Position numbers and translations under genes: made by a program. 64,000 nucleotides of DNA, from positions 62,001 through 126,000 of the forward strand of contig JAJJXM010000085.1 of assembly GCA_024516155.1 (NCBI GenBank). The letters are read 5' to 3'. Shown piece by piece: positions 10,368 through 20,700 of the stretch (positions are counted from its first letter, which is position 1; every line of letters begins with the position of its first letter). The notes below the pieces were generated by a model. That model was not told where the DNA came from and made no database searches. It saw only the letters and a list, made by a program, of their open reading frames with translations. Source of the DNA: Pyronema omphalodes (Eukaryota; Ascomycota; Pezizomycetes; Pezizales; Pyronemataceae).

Positions 10368-11695
10368 CGAAGGACATTGGCAGCAAATCGTCAACGCTGC
10401 CTCCATGACTCAGTTTCCTGACGGCCACGAACCGCTTACGTTCACCAAGCAGCTCGCGCAATCAATCCTAGACGCCCAAGACCATCCCACGGGCTACCTC
10501 TTAAACGACCTCGCAGAGACCCCCAGCTCCCGTAACAGCACTCGAGTCTCCAGCCCTGTCGCCTCCCGCGCTCCGGAAGCCCCCACCCCTGCCCCCATTC
10601 CCCCTGTCGTTATTCAAACTGGCTCCGTCCAGGTTTATCCCAATGGCCCAGAAACAGTGCCGCGAACCGCCGCACCCCCTACCACAGCCGCAGCCGCAGC
10701 CCCTGCCCCCGCTATAATCGCACCAGTTCCAAGACTTCCCCCCCGTGTCCCCGAAATCCTCTTAACCCCGGAGGAACAAGCAGATACGAATGAAATTCAT
10801 TACTATGAGAAGGAGCTCACCCGCCAGCGTGAACTCATCAACGCCCTACTCGCCTCCCCTGGCATCCCCGTTACCGGAGATAACATTTTGGATCCACCAA
10901 CCTTCGATGGGTCCAACAGGGAGGACCTCCGCCGTTTTGTCTCCCTGCTTCGCATTAAATTGGTGAGCGACGAATTACGCTTCCCAACCCCTCACAAGCG
11001 GATCTCTTATGCCATGGGCCGCCTCCGCGGACGCGCCTTGGATCAGATTCTTCCTTATATCAAGGAAAATGGCAACCGCTGGGCCCTCAACGACGTCGAG
11101 GATGTCATTAAGATCCTACAGCGTACCTTTGGAGACCCGGACGAGCGCGCAACGGCTCGTTTCAAACTACAAAATCTCCGACAAAACAACCGCGAGTTTT
11201 CAGACTATTATGCAGAGTTTTCCCGCCTGGTCGCAGAATTGGGCTGGGATGAAGCCGCCACCATGGATGCTCTTCGAAACGGCCTATCCCTTGAGTTGCA
11301 CGAAAAGTTGGTTGGCGCCCCTCCCACCGCTACGATGCACGAATTTGTTGAACAGTGCCAAAAATTGGACTCCCAATTGAGAGCACTTGAGAATCTCCGC
11401 AAGCAGCGTACCAACCGCGGCCAAGTTAAACCCACTACCGCCGCCACCCCCCGCCACCAGTCGCCTCACCCCCGCTACCCAAGCCACCACCGCCGCCTCC
11501 ACCAAGCAAACCCCTGCCCAGGGACCCCGTCAGAAACTGTCGGCACAGGAACGCGCGACCCACCTGTCAGAAGGACGTTGCCTCTACTGCGGTGGCCTTG
11601 GCCACATGGCTGCTTCGTGCCCCGCCAAGACGAATGTTAAAGTGGCGAGTGTGGAATTATTGGATAGTGAAGAGGAGGTGTCGGGAAAAGACTAA
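10348..11695 (+). CDS. gag: GyT gag (capsid plus zinc knuckle; internal frame change at C6 run)
   Basis: The start is ATG 10348 (MHVQLIDEGHW), which overlaps the end of ORF0 and is conserved in the sister copies. A Pro/Ala-rich linker (about residues 60-150) precedes the capsid region (DPPTFDGSNREDLRRFVSLL and QTFGDPDERATARFKLQNLR type motifs). The capsid frame would end at 11640. The nucleocapsid knuckle CLYCGGLGHMAASC (CX2CX4HX4C, about 11581-11622) lies in the next frame, which ends at 11695. The switch is at a run of six C (11447-11452); the older GyA copy has five C and reads capsid and knuckle in one frame. Either the young lineage carries a one-base insertion, or the run is a site of slippage or +1 frameshifting. 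Gag packages the RNA in cytoplasmic virus-like particles. Confidence 0.8.
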
Positions 11696-14600
11696 ACCAC
11701 CTGCAAGAAGATGGCTCTGCCGCTGGTGGGAAAATTATTGCTGATTCATTGTTATTATCGGGCGCAAGTTTTACTGGAAAGTTAGAATGCAAACACCTTG
11801 TTCTCTCATGCTCCTTGTTTTCCAATAACTGCTCCGTGAAAACAGTAGCGCTCGTTGACTGCGGCGCCACTGGTATCGCCTTTGTTGATCGCAATTTCGC
11901 CCGCCATCACAAACTCCCTCTAACCCCCCTACCCACCGCCCGAACGGTCGAAGTTATCGACGGCCGACCCATATCCTCAGGAAACATCACACACCTCGCC
12001 CAAGTAGAGTGTACCATCAATGGTCAATCGGAAACCCTGCCCATGTTCGTCACCAAGTTGGGTCACTACCCGGTGGTGTTGGGCATCCCTTGGTTGAAGA
12101 AACACGACGTAACAATAAGCTTCAGTTCCAACACTGTAAGCTTCGACTCACAATACTGCCTAAGGAACTGCACCCCGTTGCCTGTGAGCACAACCGGTGT
12201 CGAGGTCCTGGACTCGAGGCCCCCTCCCGCTGTCCACGAGCCCGACACAAACCCCATGCCGGAGTTGGAAGACTCGGTCCCCGACCCCCCAGACGAACCC
12301 CCAATAGCGATGTCAAGCCTGACCATCTCCGACTTCAAAGAAATGGTAGAAGACGAAAGCCTGACAGTGTTCTCGCTATCGTTGGACGAAATTACCGTCG
12401 CCCTACAAGACAAGCCCCCCCTCACAGATGATGAACTGAAAGACATGATGCCCGAAGAGTACCATGACTACCTCGATTTATTCAAGGAGGTCAACGCGAA
12501 GGAACTCCCCCCACACCGACCCTACGACCACAAGATCCCACTGAAAGAGGGATTCGTCCCCCCCTTTGGCCCGTTATACTCGCTGTCACGCAACGAGTTA
12601 CAGACGCTGAAAGCGTGGCTCGATGAGAATTTGGAGAAAGGATTTATACCACGCTCCAAATCATCAGCCGCCTCGCCGATATTATTTGTGAAAGAATCAG
12701 ACGGATCCCTACGCCTATGCGTCGATTACCGAAGACTGAATGAAGGTACCGAGAAGAATCGGTACCCGCTGCCATTGATACAGGAAACGATGATGAATCT
12801 TTCCAAAGCTCAATATTTTACGACCCTGGATGTCCGCAGCGCTTATAACCTTATCAGAATGGCAGAAGGCGAAGAATGGAAGACGGCCTTCCGCACAAGG
12901 TACGGCCTATTCGAGTCGAAAGTGATGCCCTTTGGGCTCACCAACGCGCCTGCCGATTTCCAGGCATTCATAAATGATGTCCTGAGACCATACCTGGACC
13001 AGTTTTGTACGGCATACCTGGACGATATCCTGGTGTTTTCTGAAACAAAGCCTGATCACACCGCACACGTCCGAAAGATCTTGGAACGACTCAAACAAGA
13101 AAAACTGCACTTGAAGCCAGAGAAGTGTAAGTTTGCGAAGGCAGAAGTACAGTACCTGGGCTACAACATTGGCCGCGACGGCGCGCGCATGATGGATTCC
13201 AAAGTAGCCACAGTCAGAGATGGGAAGGAACCAACCAATTTGAAACAGGTCCAAGAGTTCCTGGGTTTCGCGAACTTCTACCGACGATTTATCAAGGACT
13301 ACTCAAAAGTGGTCTCCCCTCTGACGGCTCTGACCAAAAAGAAAGATGGTAAAGCAATCCCCTTTACCTGGGGTAACGATCAGCAAAGCGCCTTCGACCG
13401 ACTGAAGGACGCATTTACATCAGCACCGATTCTCAAGCACTTCGACTACGAGAAACCGATTGTAGTAGAAACAGACGCATCTGACTATGTGTCTGCTGGA
13501 GTTTTATCACAATACAACGACGATAACGTGTTACATCCCGTCGCGTTTTATTCCAAAAAGCATTCCCCGGCAGAATGCAACTATGAGATCTATGACAAAG
13601 AACTACTGGCAATAGTTCGTTGTTTCGAGGAATGGCGTCCCCACTTGGAGGGCTCCGCCTTCCCTATAAAAGTATCGACAGTCCACAAGAATCTCGAATA
13701 CTTTATGACGACAAAGCTGCTAAACAGACGACAAGCACGCTGGTCCGAATTCCTGTCTCGGTTCAACATTGTTATCACCTACCGACCTGGAACGTTGGGA
13801 GGGAAACCGGACGCCCTGACGAGACGAGCCGCCGACCTCCCGGGAGAAGGAGACGAGCGTATACTAGCGAACCAGCAAGCTGTTCTAAAGCCACAAAACT
13901 TTCAGTTGTGCATGACCCCGCCCATGAAACTTGCACCCTCCGAAGTAGACCTCCTGTTCACGGAGGGCTACAAGACAGATTCATTCCCCAACCGAGTGTT
14001 GGGAATGCTGGAAGACGGTACACAAATCTGTAAGGACATATCACTCGCCGATTGCTCCGTGTTGGAAAACAGATTGTACTACCGAGACTGCCTCTATGTC
14101 CCAGCGCTGGACAAACTACCATTGCAACTACTACAAGATCACCACGACCCCCCCACCATGGGACACCCGGGCCGTGCAAAGACTTTCGAACTCCTCGCCA
14201 GGAATTATTACTGGCCCTCGATGAGAAAAGATGTGGACCAATTCGTCCGAAATTGCCACACTTGTAAAAGAAGAAAAGCTACCCGTCACGCACCCTATGG
14301 AACCTTGAAACCCCTACCGGTCCCGCACCACCCGTGGCAGAATATATCTCTGGACTTTGTTACTGAACTACCGACATCAGAAGGCTTCGACGCAATATGT
14401 GCGATCGTTTGCCGACTCACGAAACAGCGGCACTTAGTGCCCTGTCACTCCAGGATAGACGCAGAAGGCTTCGCGCAACTCTTCCTGGAAAACGTATTCA
14501 AACTACACGGTCTGCCAGACACAGTAGTGTCCGACCGCGGCCCGCAATTTGTGGCCCACCTCTGGAAACACCTGGCAAATTGCATGGGTATCGAGATTGC

Positions 14601-15417
14601 CACAAGCACGGCCTTCCACCCCCAGACCGATGGCCAAACAGAAAGAATCAATGCGGTTACGGAGCAATATCTGCGCGCGTACGTCTGTTATCTACAAAAC
14701 GACTGGAAGAAATTTTTACCACTGGCAGAGTTTGCTGCAAATAACCAAGTATCGGATACAACGTCGCTGTCCCCATTCTACGCCGTATACGGCCGACACC
14801 CCAAATGCTCCTTCGAATTGGAAATCAGGACAGACAATCCTGAAGAAGTGAAAGCGAACGAGGTAGCGGAAAGGATGTCGCACATCCACGACGTCTTACG
14901 TTCTGAAATGAAATACGCCCAAGCCCGCCACATAGAAGCCGCCGCCAATTCCCGACTCCCGGCGCTGGTTTTCAAACCAGGAGACCTGGTATGGCTGGAC
15001 GCCCGCAACCTCAGAACGCGCCGCCCTTCAAAGAAACTGGAAAACAAACACCTAGGCCCCTTCACCGTGGTAAGGCCCATTGGATCCCACGCCTATGAGT
15101 TGGATATACCGGAGACAATGAAACATCATAGGACCTTCCCCGTGTCCCTACTAAACCCAGCCCCTTCGGACCCCCTCCCTGGCCAGATTATCCCACCGCC
15201 CCTACCGGTAGTAGTAGACGGCGAAGAAGAATGGTTCGTGGATGAAATTCTGGATAGCCGTTGGTCAAGAGGAAACCTGCAGTACCTCGTCAAGTGGACC
15301 GGCCATGACTCTCCAACCTGGGAACCGGAAACGAACATATCCGAAACTGAGGCCGCTGAGAAATTCCACCAGTTATACCCACACAAACCTTCTCCTCTCG
15401 TAGGAACTCAAGCCTAA
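11671..15417 (+). CDS. pol: GyT pol: protease, RT, RNase H, integrase, chromodomain
   Basis: Open from 11671 (first ATG 11749, used for numbering; 1222 codons from there). It probably has no start of its own and is reached by -1 frameshift. In order: retropepsin motif DCGATG (Asp37); RT with the [13 protein letters not shown] block and YLDD (423-426); RNase H with TDASD (Asp576) and the conserved Glu in [13 protein letters not shown], but Val645 where the third catalytic Asp (TDHKN) should be; integrase zinc finger HX..HX..CHTCK (about 805-840); core D869, D929, E965 with 35 residues between the last two; and a C-terminal chromodomain (about 1158-1210: EEEWFVDEILDSRW, YLVKWTGHDSPTWEP). The chromodomain places it among the chromoviruses, which target methylated-histone chromatin. 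The order RT-RH-IN defines Ty3/gypsy. A G7 polypurine tract starts two bases after the stop. Confidence 0.95.
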   Translation, partial: RGGVGKRLNHLQEDGSAAGGKIIADSLLLSGASFTGKLECKHLVLSCSLFSNNCSVKTVALVDCGATGIAFVDRNFARHHKLPLTPLPTARTVEVIDGRPISSGNITHLAQVECTINGQSETLPMFVTKLGHYPVVLGIPWLKKHDVTISFSSNTVSFDSQYCLRNCTPLPVSTTGVEVLDSRPPPAVHEPDTNPMPELEDSVPDPPDEPPIAMSSLTISDFKEMVEDESLTVFSLSLDEITVALQDKPPLTDDELKDMMPEEYHDYLDLFKEVNAKELPPHRPYDHKIPLKEGFVPPFGPLYSLSRNELQTLKAWLDENLEKGFIPRSKSSAASPILFVKESDGSLRLCVDYRRLNEGTEKNRYPLPLIQETMMNLSKAQYFTTLDVRSAYNLIRMAEGEEWKTAFRTRYGLFESKVMPFGLTNAPADFQAFINDVLRPYLDQFCTAYLDDILVFSETKPDHTAHVRKILERLKQEKLHLKPEKCKFAKAEVQYLGYNIGRDGARMMDSKVATVRDGKEPTNLKQVQEFLGFANFYRRFIKDYSKVVSPLTALTKKKDGKAIPFTWGNDQQSAFDRLKDAFTSAPILKHFDYEKPIVVETDASDYVSAGVLSQYNDDNVLHPVAFYSKKHSPAECNYEIYDKELLAIVRCFEEWRPHLEGSAFPIKVSTVHKNLEYFMTTKLLNRRQARWSEFLSRFNIVITYRPGTLGGKPDALTRRAADLPGEGDERILANQQAVLKPQNFQLCMTPPMKLAPSEVDLLFTEGYKTDSFPNRVLGMLEDGTQICKDISLADCSVLENRLYYRDCLYVPALDKLPLQLLQDHHDPPTMGHPGRAKTFELLARNYYWPSMRKDVDQFVRNCHTCKRRKATRHAPYGTLKPLPVPHHPWQNISLDFVTELPTSEGFDAICAIVCRLTKQRHLVPCHSRIDAEGFAQLFLENVFKLHGLPDTVVSDRGPQFVAHLWKHLANCMGIEIATSTAFHPQTDGQTERINAVTEQYLRAYVCYLQNDWKKFLPLAEFAANNQVSDTTSLSPFYAVYGRHPKCSFELEIRTDNPEEVKANEVAERMSHIHDVLRSEMKYAQARHIEAAANSRLPALVFKPGDLVWLDARNLRTRRPSKKLENKHLGPFTVVRPIGSHAYELDIPETMKHHRTFPVSLLNPAPSDPLPGQIIPPPLPVVVDGEEEWFVDEILDSRWSRGNLQYLVKWTGHDSPTWEPETNISETEAAEKFHQLYPHKPSPLVGTQA
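11683..11695 (+). promoter_or_regulatory. GyT gag-pol -1 frameshift site
   Basis: The heptamer G GGA AAA (11683-11689), in register with the zinc-knuckle frame, lies one codon before the gag stop TAA (11693-11695). Pol is open in the -1 frame from 11671, so a slip here gives Gag-Pol. The heptamer, register and stop distance are conserved in GyB (21492-21498) and GyA (23983-23989). GGGAAA-type heptamers are known retroviral slippery sites. A downstream stimulatory structure was not assessed. Confidence 0.65.
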
Positions 15418-15418
15418 C

Positions 15419-15428
15419 GGGGGGGTAC
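15419..15428 (+). promoter_or_regulatory. GyT polypurine tract
   Basis: GGGGGGGTAC sits between the pol stop (15415-15417) and the 3' LTR. It is the expected plus-strand primer. The same tract is present in reverse in GyB and GyA. Confidence 0.7.
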
Positions 15429-15938
15429 TGTCACGGCACACCGCTGACGAGCCGTTGTGTTGTTGCGTCATCATTGTGTTGTCGTTGTTGTCTTGCCGTG
15501 TTGTGTTGTGTTGTCGTTGTGTTGTTGTGTGTGCCGTGCCGTTATTGTTGATAGACTGACTGATGATGGATGACGTAGCATGAGCTGGAGAGCTGTGGCG
15601 TCGCAGGTGAAATGATGGAGAACGGAAGCTGTCATGTAGCGATGTTGGATGACGGCCCAGCAAGAGTGCTGGCCGCCCCTTTGTACATAAGGAGGCTTGC
15701 CTCCCCGTTGTTGAGTTCTCCATCGAACGTCTTGTGTCTTTCCCTTGCTCCTAATAAAGACTTCTTCTTCCAGTCCTACGTCATTCTTGTCCTTGTCCCT
15801 GTCCCTGTTTCATGTGCCGTCCGTCTGCCGTGCACTTCGGTCCTTGTCCTTCCGTTCCCCATCCCGGAACCCGCCTAGTCCCCCCTTGCCGGTGGTGTTC
15901 AGTGTGTTCTTCGAACGTCGGTTCCTAGTTCCCTGACA
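15429..15938 (+). repeat. GyT 3' LTR
   Basis: 510 bp, same length as the 5' LTR, with about 18 substitutions by eye, clustered around the AATAAA region and the last 40 bp. The self-primer complement is intact at 15722-15730. Confidence 0.92.
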
Positions 15939-17221
15939 GGAGACTACTTTTGCGTAGTCTTTGATAAATCGTCGGTAGAAGTTCGCGAAACCCAGGAACT
16001 CTTGGACCTGTTTCAGATTGGTTGGTTCTTTCCAATCTCTGACTGTCGCTACCTTGGAATCCATCATGCCAGCGCCGTCGCGGCCAATGTTGTAGCCCAG
16101 GTACTGGACTTCTGCCTTAGCAAACTTACACTTTTCTGGTTTCAAGTGTAGTTTCTCATGTTTAAGTCGTTCCAAGATCTTTCGGACATGTGAGGTGTGA
16201 TCGGGCCTTGTTTCAGAGAATACGAGTATATCATCCAAGTATGCCGTACAAAACTGGTCCAGGTATGGTCTCAGGACATCGTTTATGAATGCCTGGAAAT
16301 CGGCAGGCGCGTTGGTGAGCCCAAAGGGCATCACTTTTGACTCGAACAGTCCGTACCTTGGGCGGAAAGCCGTCTTCCATTCTTCGCCTTCTGCCATTCT
16401 GATAAGGTTATAAGCGCTGCGGACGTCAAGGGTTGTAAAATATTGGGCTTTGGAAACATTCATCATCGTTTCCTGTATCAGTGGCAGCGGGTACCGATTC
16501 TGTTCGGTCCCTTCATTCAATCTTCGGTAATCCACGCATAGGCGTGAGGATCCGTCTGATTTCTTCACAAATAATATCGGTCAGGCGGCTGATGATTTGG
16601 AGCGTTGTATAAATCCTTTCTCCAAATTCTCATCGAGCCACGCTTTCAGCGTCTGTAACTCGTTGCGTGACAGCGAGTATAACGGGCCAAAGGGGGGGAC
16701 GAATCCCTCTTTCAATGGGATCTTGTGGTCGTAGGGTCGGTGTGGGGGGAGTTCCTTCGCGTTGACTTCCTTGAACAGGTCGAGGTAGTCATGGTACTCT
16801 TCGGGCATCATGTCTTTCAGTTCATCATCTGTGAGGGGGGGCTTGTCTTGTAGGGCGACGGTGATTTCGTCCAACGATAGCGAGAACACTGTCAGGCTTT
16901 CGTCTTCTACCATTTCTTTGAAGTCGGAGATGGTCAGGCTTGAGATCGTCATTGGGGGTTCGTCTGGGGGGTCGGGGACCGAGTCTTCCAACTCCGGCAT
17001 GGAGTCTGTGTCGGGCTCGTGGACGACGGGAGGGGGGCCTGAGTCCAGGACCTCGACACCGGTTGTGCTCACAGGTAACAGGGTGCTGTTCCTTAGGCAG
17101 TATTGTGAATCGAAGCTTACGGTGTTGGAGCTGAAGCTTATTATCACGTCGTGTTTCTTTAGCCAGGGGATGCCCAGCACCACCGGGTAGTGGCCTAACT
17201 TGGTGACGAACATGGGGCGGG
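15939..17221 (-). pseudogene. GyA pol, middle part: protease tail and reverse transcriptase
   Basis: Between GyT and GyB the GyA pol continues on the minus strand: the Pro/Glu-rich linker after protease, then RT with [13 protein letters not shown] and the YLDD box. The frame is broken near 16570-16580 (SSAA|ILFV region). At 15939 the RT connection is cut by the GyT insertion, and at 17221 the segment just after MFVTKLGHYPV (read upstream) is cut by GyB. Confidence 0.85.
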
Positions 17222-17752
17222 TGTCAGGGAACTAGGAACGGACGTTCAAAGAACACACTGAACACTACCGGCAAGAGGGACTAGGCGGGTTCCGGGACGG
17301 GAAACGGAAGGACAAGGACCGAAGTGCTCGTCAGGCGGACGGCACACGAAACAGGAACAGGGACAAGGACAAGAGTGACGTAGGACTGGAAGAAGAAGTC
17401 TTTATTAGGAGCAAGGGAAAGACACAAGACGTTCGATGGAGAACTCGACAACGGGGAGGCAAGCCTCCTTATGTACAAAGGGGCGGCCAGCACTCTTGCT
17501 GGGCCGTCATCCAACATTGCTACATGAAAGCTTGCGTTCTCCATCAATTCACCTGCGACGCCACAGCTCTCCAGCTCATGGTACGTCATCCATCATCAAT
17601 CAGTCTGTCAATCACAACGGCACGGCACACACAACAACACAACAGCAACACAACACAACACAACACGGCAAGACAACGGCACGATGTCGACAACAACAAC
17701 GACAACATAATGATGACGCAACACAACGGCGCGTCAGCCGTGTGCCGTGACA
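17222..17752 (-). repeat. GyB 3' LTR
   Basis: 531 bp; differs from the other GyB LTR only at about 17518, 17534 and 17731. The polypurine tract (GTACCCCCCCG on plus) follows at 17753. Confidence 0.92.
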
Positions 17753-17763
17753 GTACCCCCCCG

Positions 17764-20700
17764 TTAGGCTCGAGTTCCTACGAGAGGAGAAGGTTTGTCT
17801 GGGTATAACTGATGGAATTTCTCAGCGGCCTCAGTTTCAGATAGGTTTGTTTCCGGTTCCCAGGTTGGAGAGTCATGGCCGGTCCACTTGACGACGTACT
17901 TTAGGTTTCCTCTTGACCAACGGCTATCCAGAATTTCATCCACGAACCATTCTTCTTCGCCGTCTACTACTACCGGTAGGGGCGGTGGGATAATCTGGCC
18001 AGGGAGGGGGTCCGAAGGGGCTGGGTTCAGTAGGGACACGGGGAAGGTCCTATGATGTTTCATCGTCTCCGGTATATCCAATTCATAGGCGTGGGATCCA
18101 ATGGGCCATAACACGGTGAAGGGGCCTAGGTGTTTGTTTTCCAGTTTCTTTGAAGGGCGGCGCGTTCTGAGGTTGCGGGCGTCCAGCCATACCAGGTCTC
18201 CTGGTTTGAAGACCGGCGCGGGGAGTCGGGAATTGTCGGCGGCCTCTATGTGGCGGGCTTGGGCGTATTTCATTTCAGAGCGTAAGACGTCATGGATGTG
18301 TGACATCCTTTCCGCTACCTCGTTCGCTTTCACTTCTTCAGGATTGTCTGCCCTGATTTCCAATTCGAAAGAGCATTTGGGGTGTCGGCCGTATATAGCG
18401 TAGAACGGAGACAGCGACGTTGTATCCGATACTTGGTTATTTGCAGCAAATTCTGCCAGTGGTAAAAATTTCTTCCAATCGTCTTGTAAATAACAGACGT
18501 ACGCGCGGAGATATTGCTCCGTAACTGCGTTGATTCTTTCTGTTTGGCCGTCGGTTTGGGGGTGGAAGGCCGTGCTTGTGGCAATTTCGATACCCATGCA
18601 ATTTGCCAGGTGTTTCCAGAAGTGGGCCACAAATTGCGGACCGCGGTCGGACACTACTGTGTCTGGCAGGCCGTGTAGTTTGAATACATTTTCCAGGAAG
18701 AGTTGCGCGTAGCCTTCTGCGTCCATCGTGGAGTGACAGGGCACCAAGTGTCGCTGTTTCGTGAGTCGGCAAACGATCGCACATATTGCGTCGAAGCCTT
18801 CTGATGTCGGTAGTCCAGTGACGAAGTCCACAGATATATTCTGCCAAGGGTGGTGCGGGACCGGTAGGGGTTTCAAGGTTCCATAGGGTGCGTGGCGGGT
18901 GGCTTTTGTTCTTTTACAAGTGTGGCAATTTCGGACGAATTGATCCACATCTTTTCTCATCGAGGGCCTGTAATAATTCCTGGCGAGGAGTTCGAAAGTC
19001 TTTGCACGGCCCGGGTGTCCCATGGTGGGGGGGTCGTGGTGATCTTGTAGTAGTTTTAATCGTAGTTTGTCCAGCGCGGGGACATAGAGGCAGTCTCTGT
19101 AGTACAATCTGTTTTCCAACACGGAGCAATCGGCGAGTGATATGTCCTTACAGATTTGTGTACCGTCTTCCAGCATTCCCAACACTCGGTTGGGGAATGA
19201 ATCTGTCTTGTAGCCCTCCGTGAACAGGAGGTCTACTTCGGAGGGTGCAAGTTTCATGGGCGGGGTCATGCACAACTGAAAGTTTTGTGGCTTTAGAACA
19301 GCTTGCTGGTTCGCTAGTATGCGTTCGTCTCCCTCTTCCGGGAGGTCGGCGGCTCGTCTTGTCAGGGCGTCCGGTTTTCCTCCCAACGTTCCCGGTCGAT
19401 AGGTGATCACAAAGTTGAACCGAGACAGGAATTCGGACCAGCGTGCTTGTCGTCTGTTTAGCAGCTTTGTCGTCATAAAGTATTCGAGATTCTTGTGGTC
19501 TGTCAATACTTTTATAGGGAAGGCGGAGCCCTCCAAGTGGGGACGCCATTCCTCGAAACAACGAACTATTGCCAGTAGTTCTTTCTCATATATTTCGTAG
19601 TTGCATTCTGCCGGGGAATGCTTCTTGGAATAAAATGCGACGGGGTGTAACACGTTATCGTCATCGTATTGTGATAAGACTCCAGCAGACACATAGTCAG
19701 ATGCGTCTGTTTCTACTACAATCGGTTTCTCGTAGTCGAAGTGTTTGAGAATTGGTGCTGATGTAAATGCATCCTTCAGTCGGTCGAAGGCGCTTTGCTG
19801 ATCTTTACCCCAGGTAAAGGGGATTGCTTTACCATCTTTCTTTTTGGTCAGAGCCGTCAGAGGGGAGACCACTTTTGAGTAGTCTTTGATAAATCTTCGG
19901 TAGAAATTCGCGAAGCCCAGGAACTCTTGGACCTGTTTCAAATTGGTTGGTTCCTTCCAATCTCTCACTGTGGCTACTTTGGAATCCATCATGCGCGCAC
20001 CGTCGCGGCCGATGTTGTAGCCCAGGTACTGTACTTCTGCCTTAGCGAACTTACACTTTTCTGGCTTCAAGTGCAGTTTTTCTTGTTTGAGTCGTTCCAG
20101 GATCTTTCGGACGTGTGCGGTGTGATCGGGCTTTGTTTCGGAGAATACGAGGATATCGTCCAAGTATGCCGTACAAAACTGGTCCAGGTATGGTCTCAGG
20201 ACATCATTTATAAATGCCTGGAAATCGGCAGGCGCGTTGGTGAGCCCAAAGGGCATCACTTTCGACTCACATAGGCCGTACCTGGTGCGGAAGGCCGTCT
20301 TCCATTCTTCGCCTTCTGCCATTCTGATAAGGTTATAAGCGCTGCGGACATCTAGGGTCGTAAAGTATTGAGCTTTGGAAAGATTCATCATCGTTTCCTG
20401 TATCAATGGCAGCGGGTACCGGTTCTTCTCGGTACCTTCATTCAGTCTTCGGTAATCGACACACAGGCGTAGGGATCCGTCTGATTTTTTCACGAATAAT
20501 ATCGGCGAGGCGGCTGGTGATTGGGAGCGTTGTATAAATCCTTTCTCCAAATTCTCATCGAGCCACGTTTTCAGCGTCTGCAACTCGTTGCGTGACAGCG
20601 AGTATAGCGGGCCAAAGGGGGGCACGAATCCCTCTTTCAGTGGGATCTTGTGGTCGTAGGGTCGGTGTGGGGGGAGTTCCTTCGCGTTAACCTCCTTGAA

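Larger units (their letters stand above)
9571..15938 (+). mobile_element. GyT: full-length chromovirus (Ty3/gypsy) inserted in GyA
   Basis: This is a complete element on the plus strand: 510-bp LTRs at both ends, a GGAGA target duplication (9566-9570 and 15939-15943), self-priming site, ORF0, gag, slippery site, a 1222-codon pol and a G7 polypurine tract. It lies in opposite orientation inside a copy of its own family. Comparing the LTRs by eye I count about 18 differences in 510 bp, so it is not a very recent insertion. Pol is open throughout, but the third RNase H carboxylate is lost (TVHKN instead of TDHKN), so this copy is probably not autonomous. Confidence 0.93.

Noticed and set aside
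12907..13254. Long frames antisense to the pol genes (also near 7804, 14778, 18101 and 19927)
   Set aside because: They mirror the codon structure of pol and recur in every copy only because pol does; no motifs or starts of their own.
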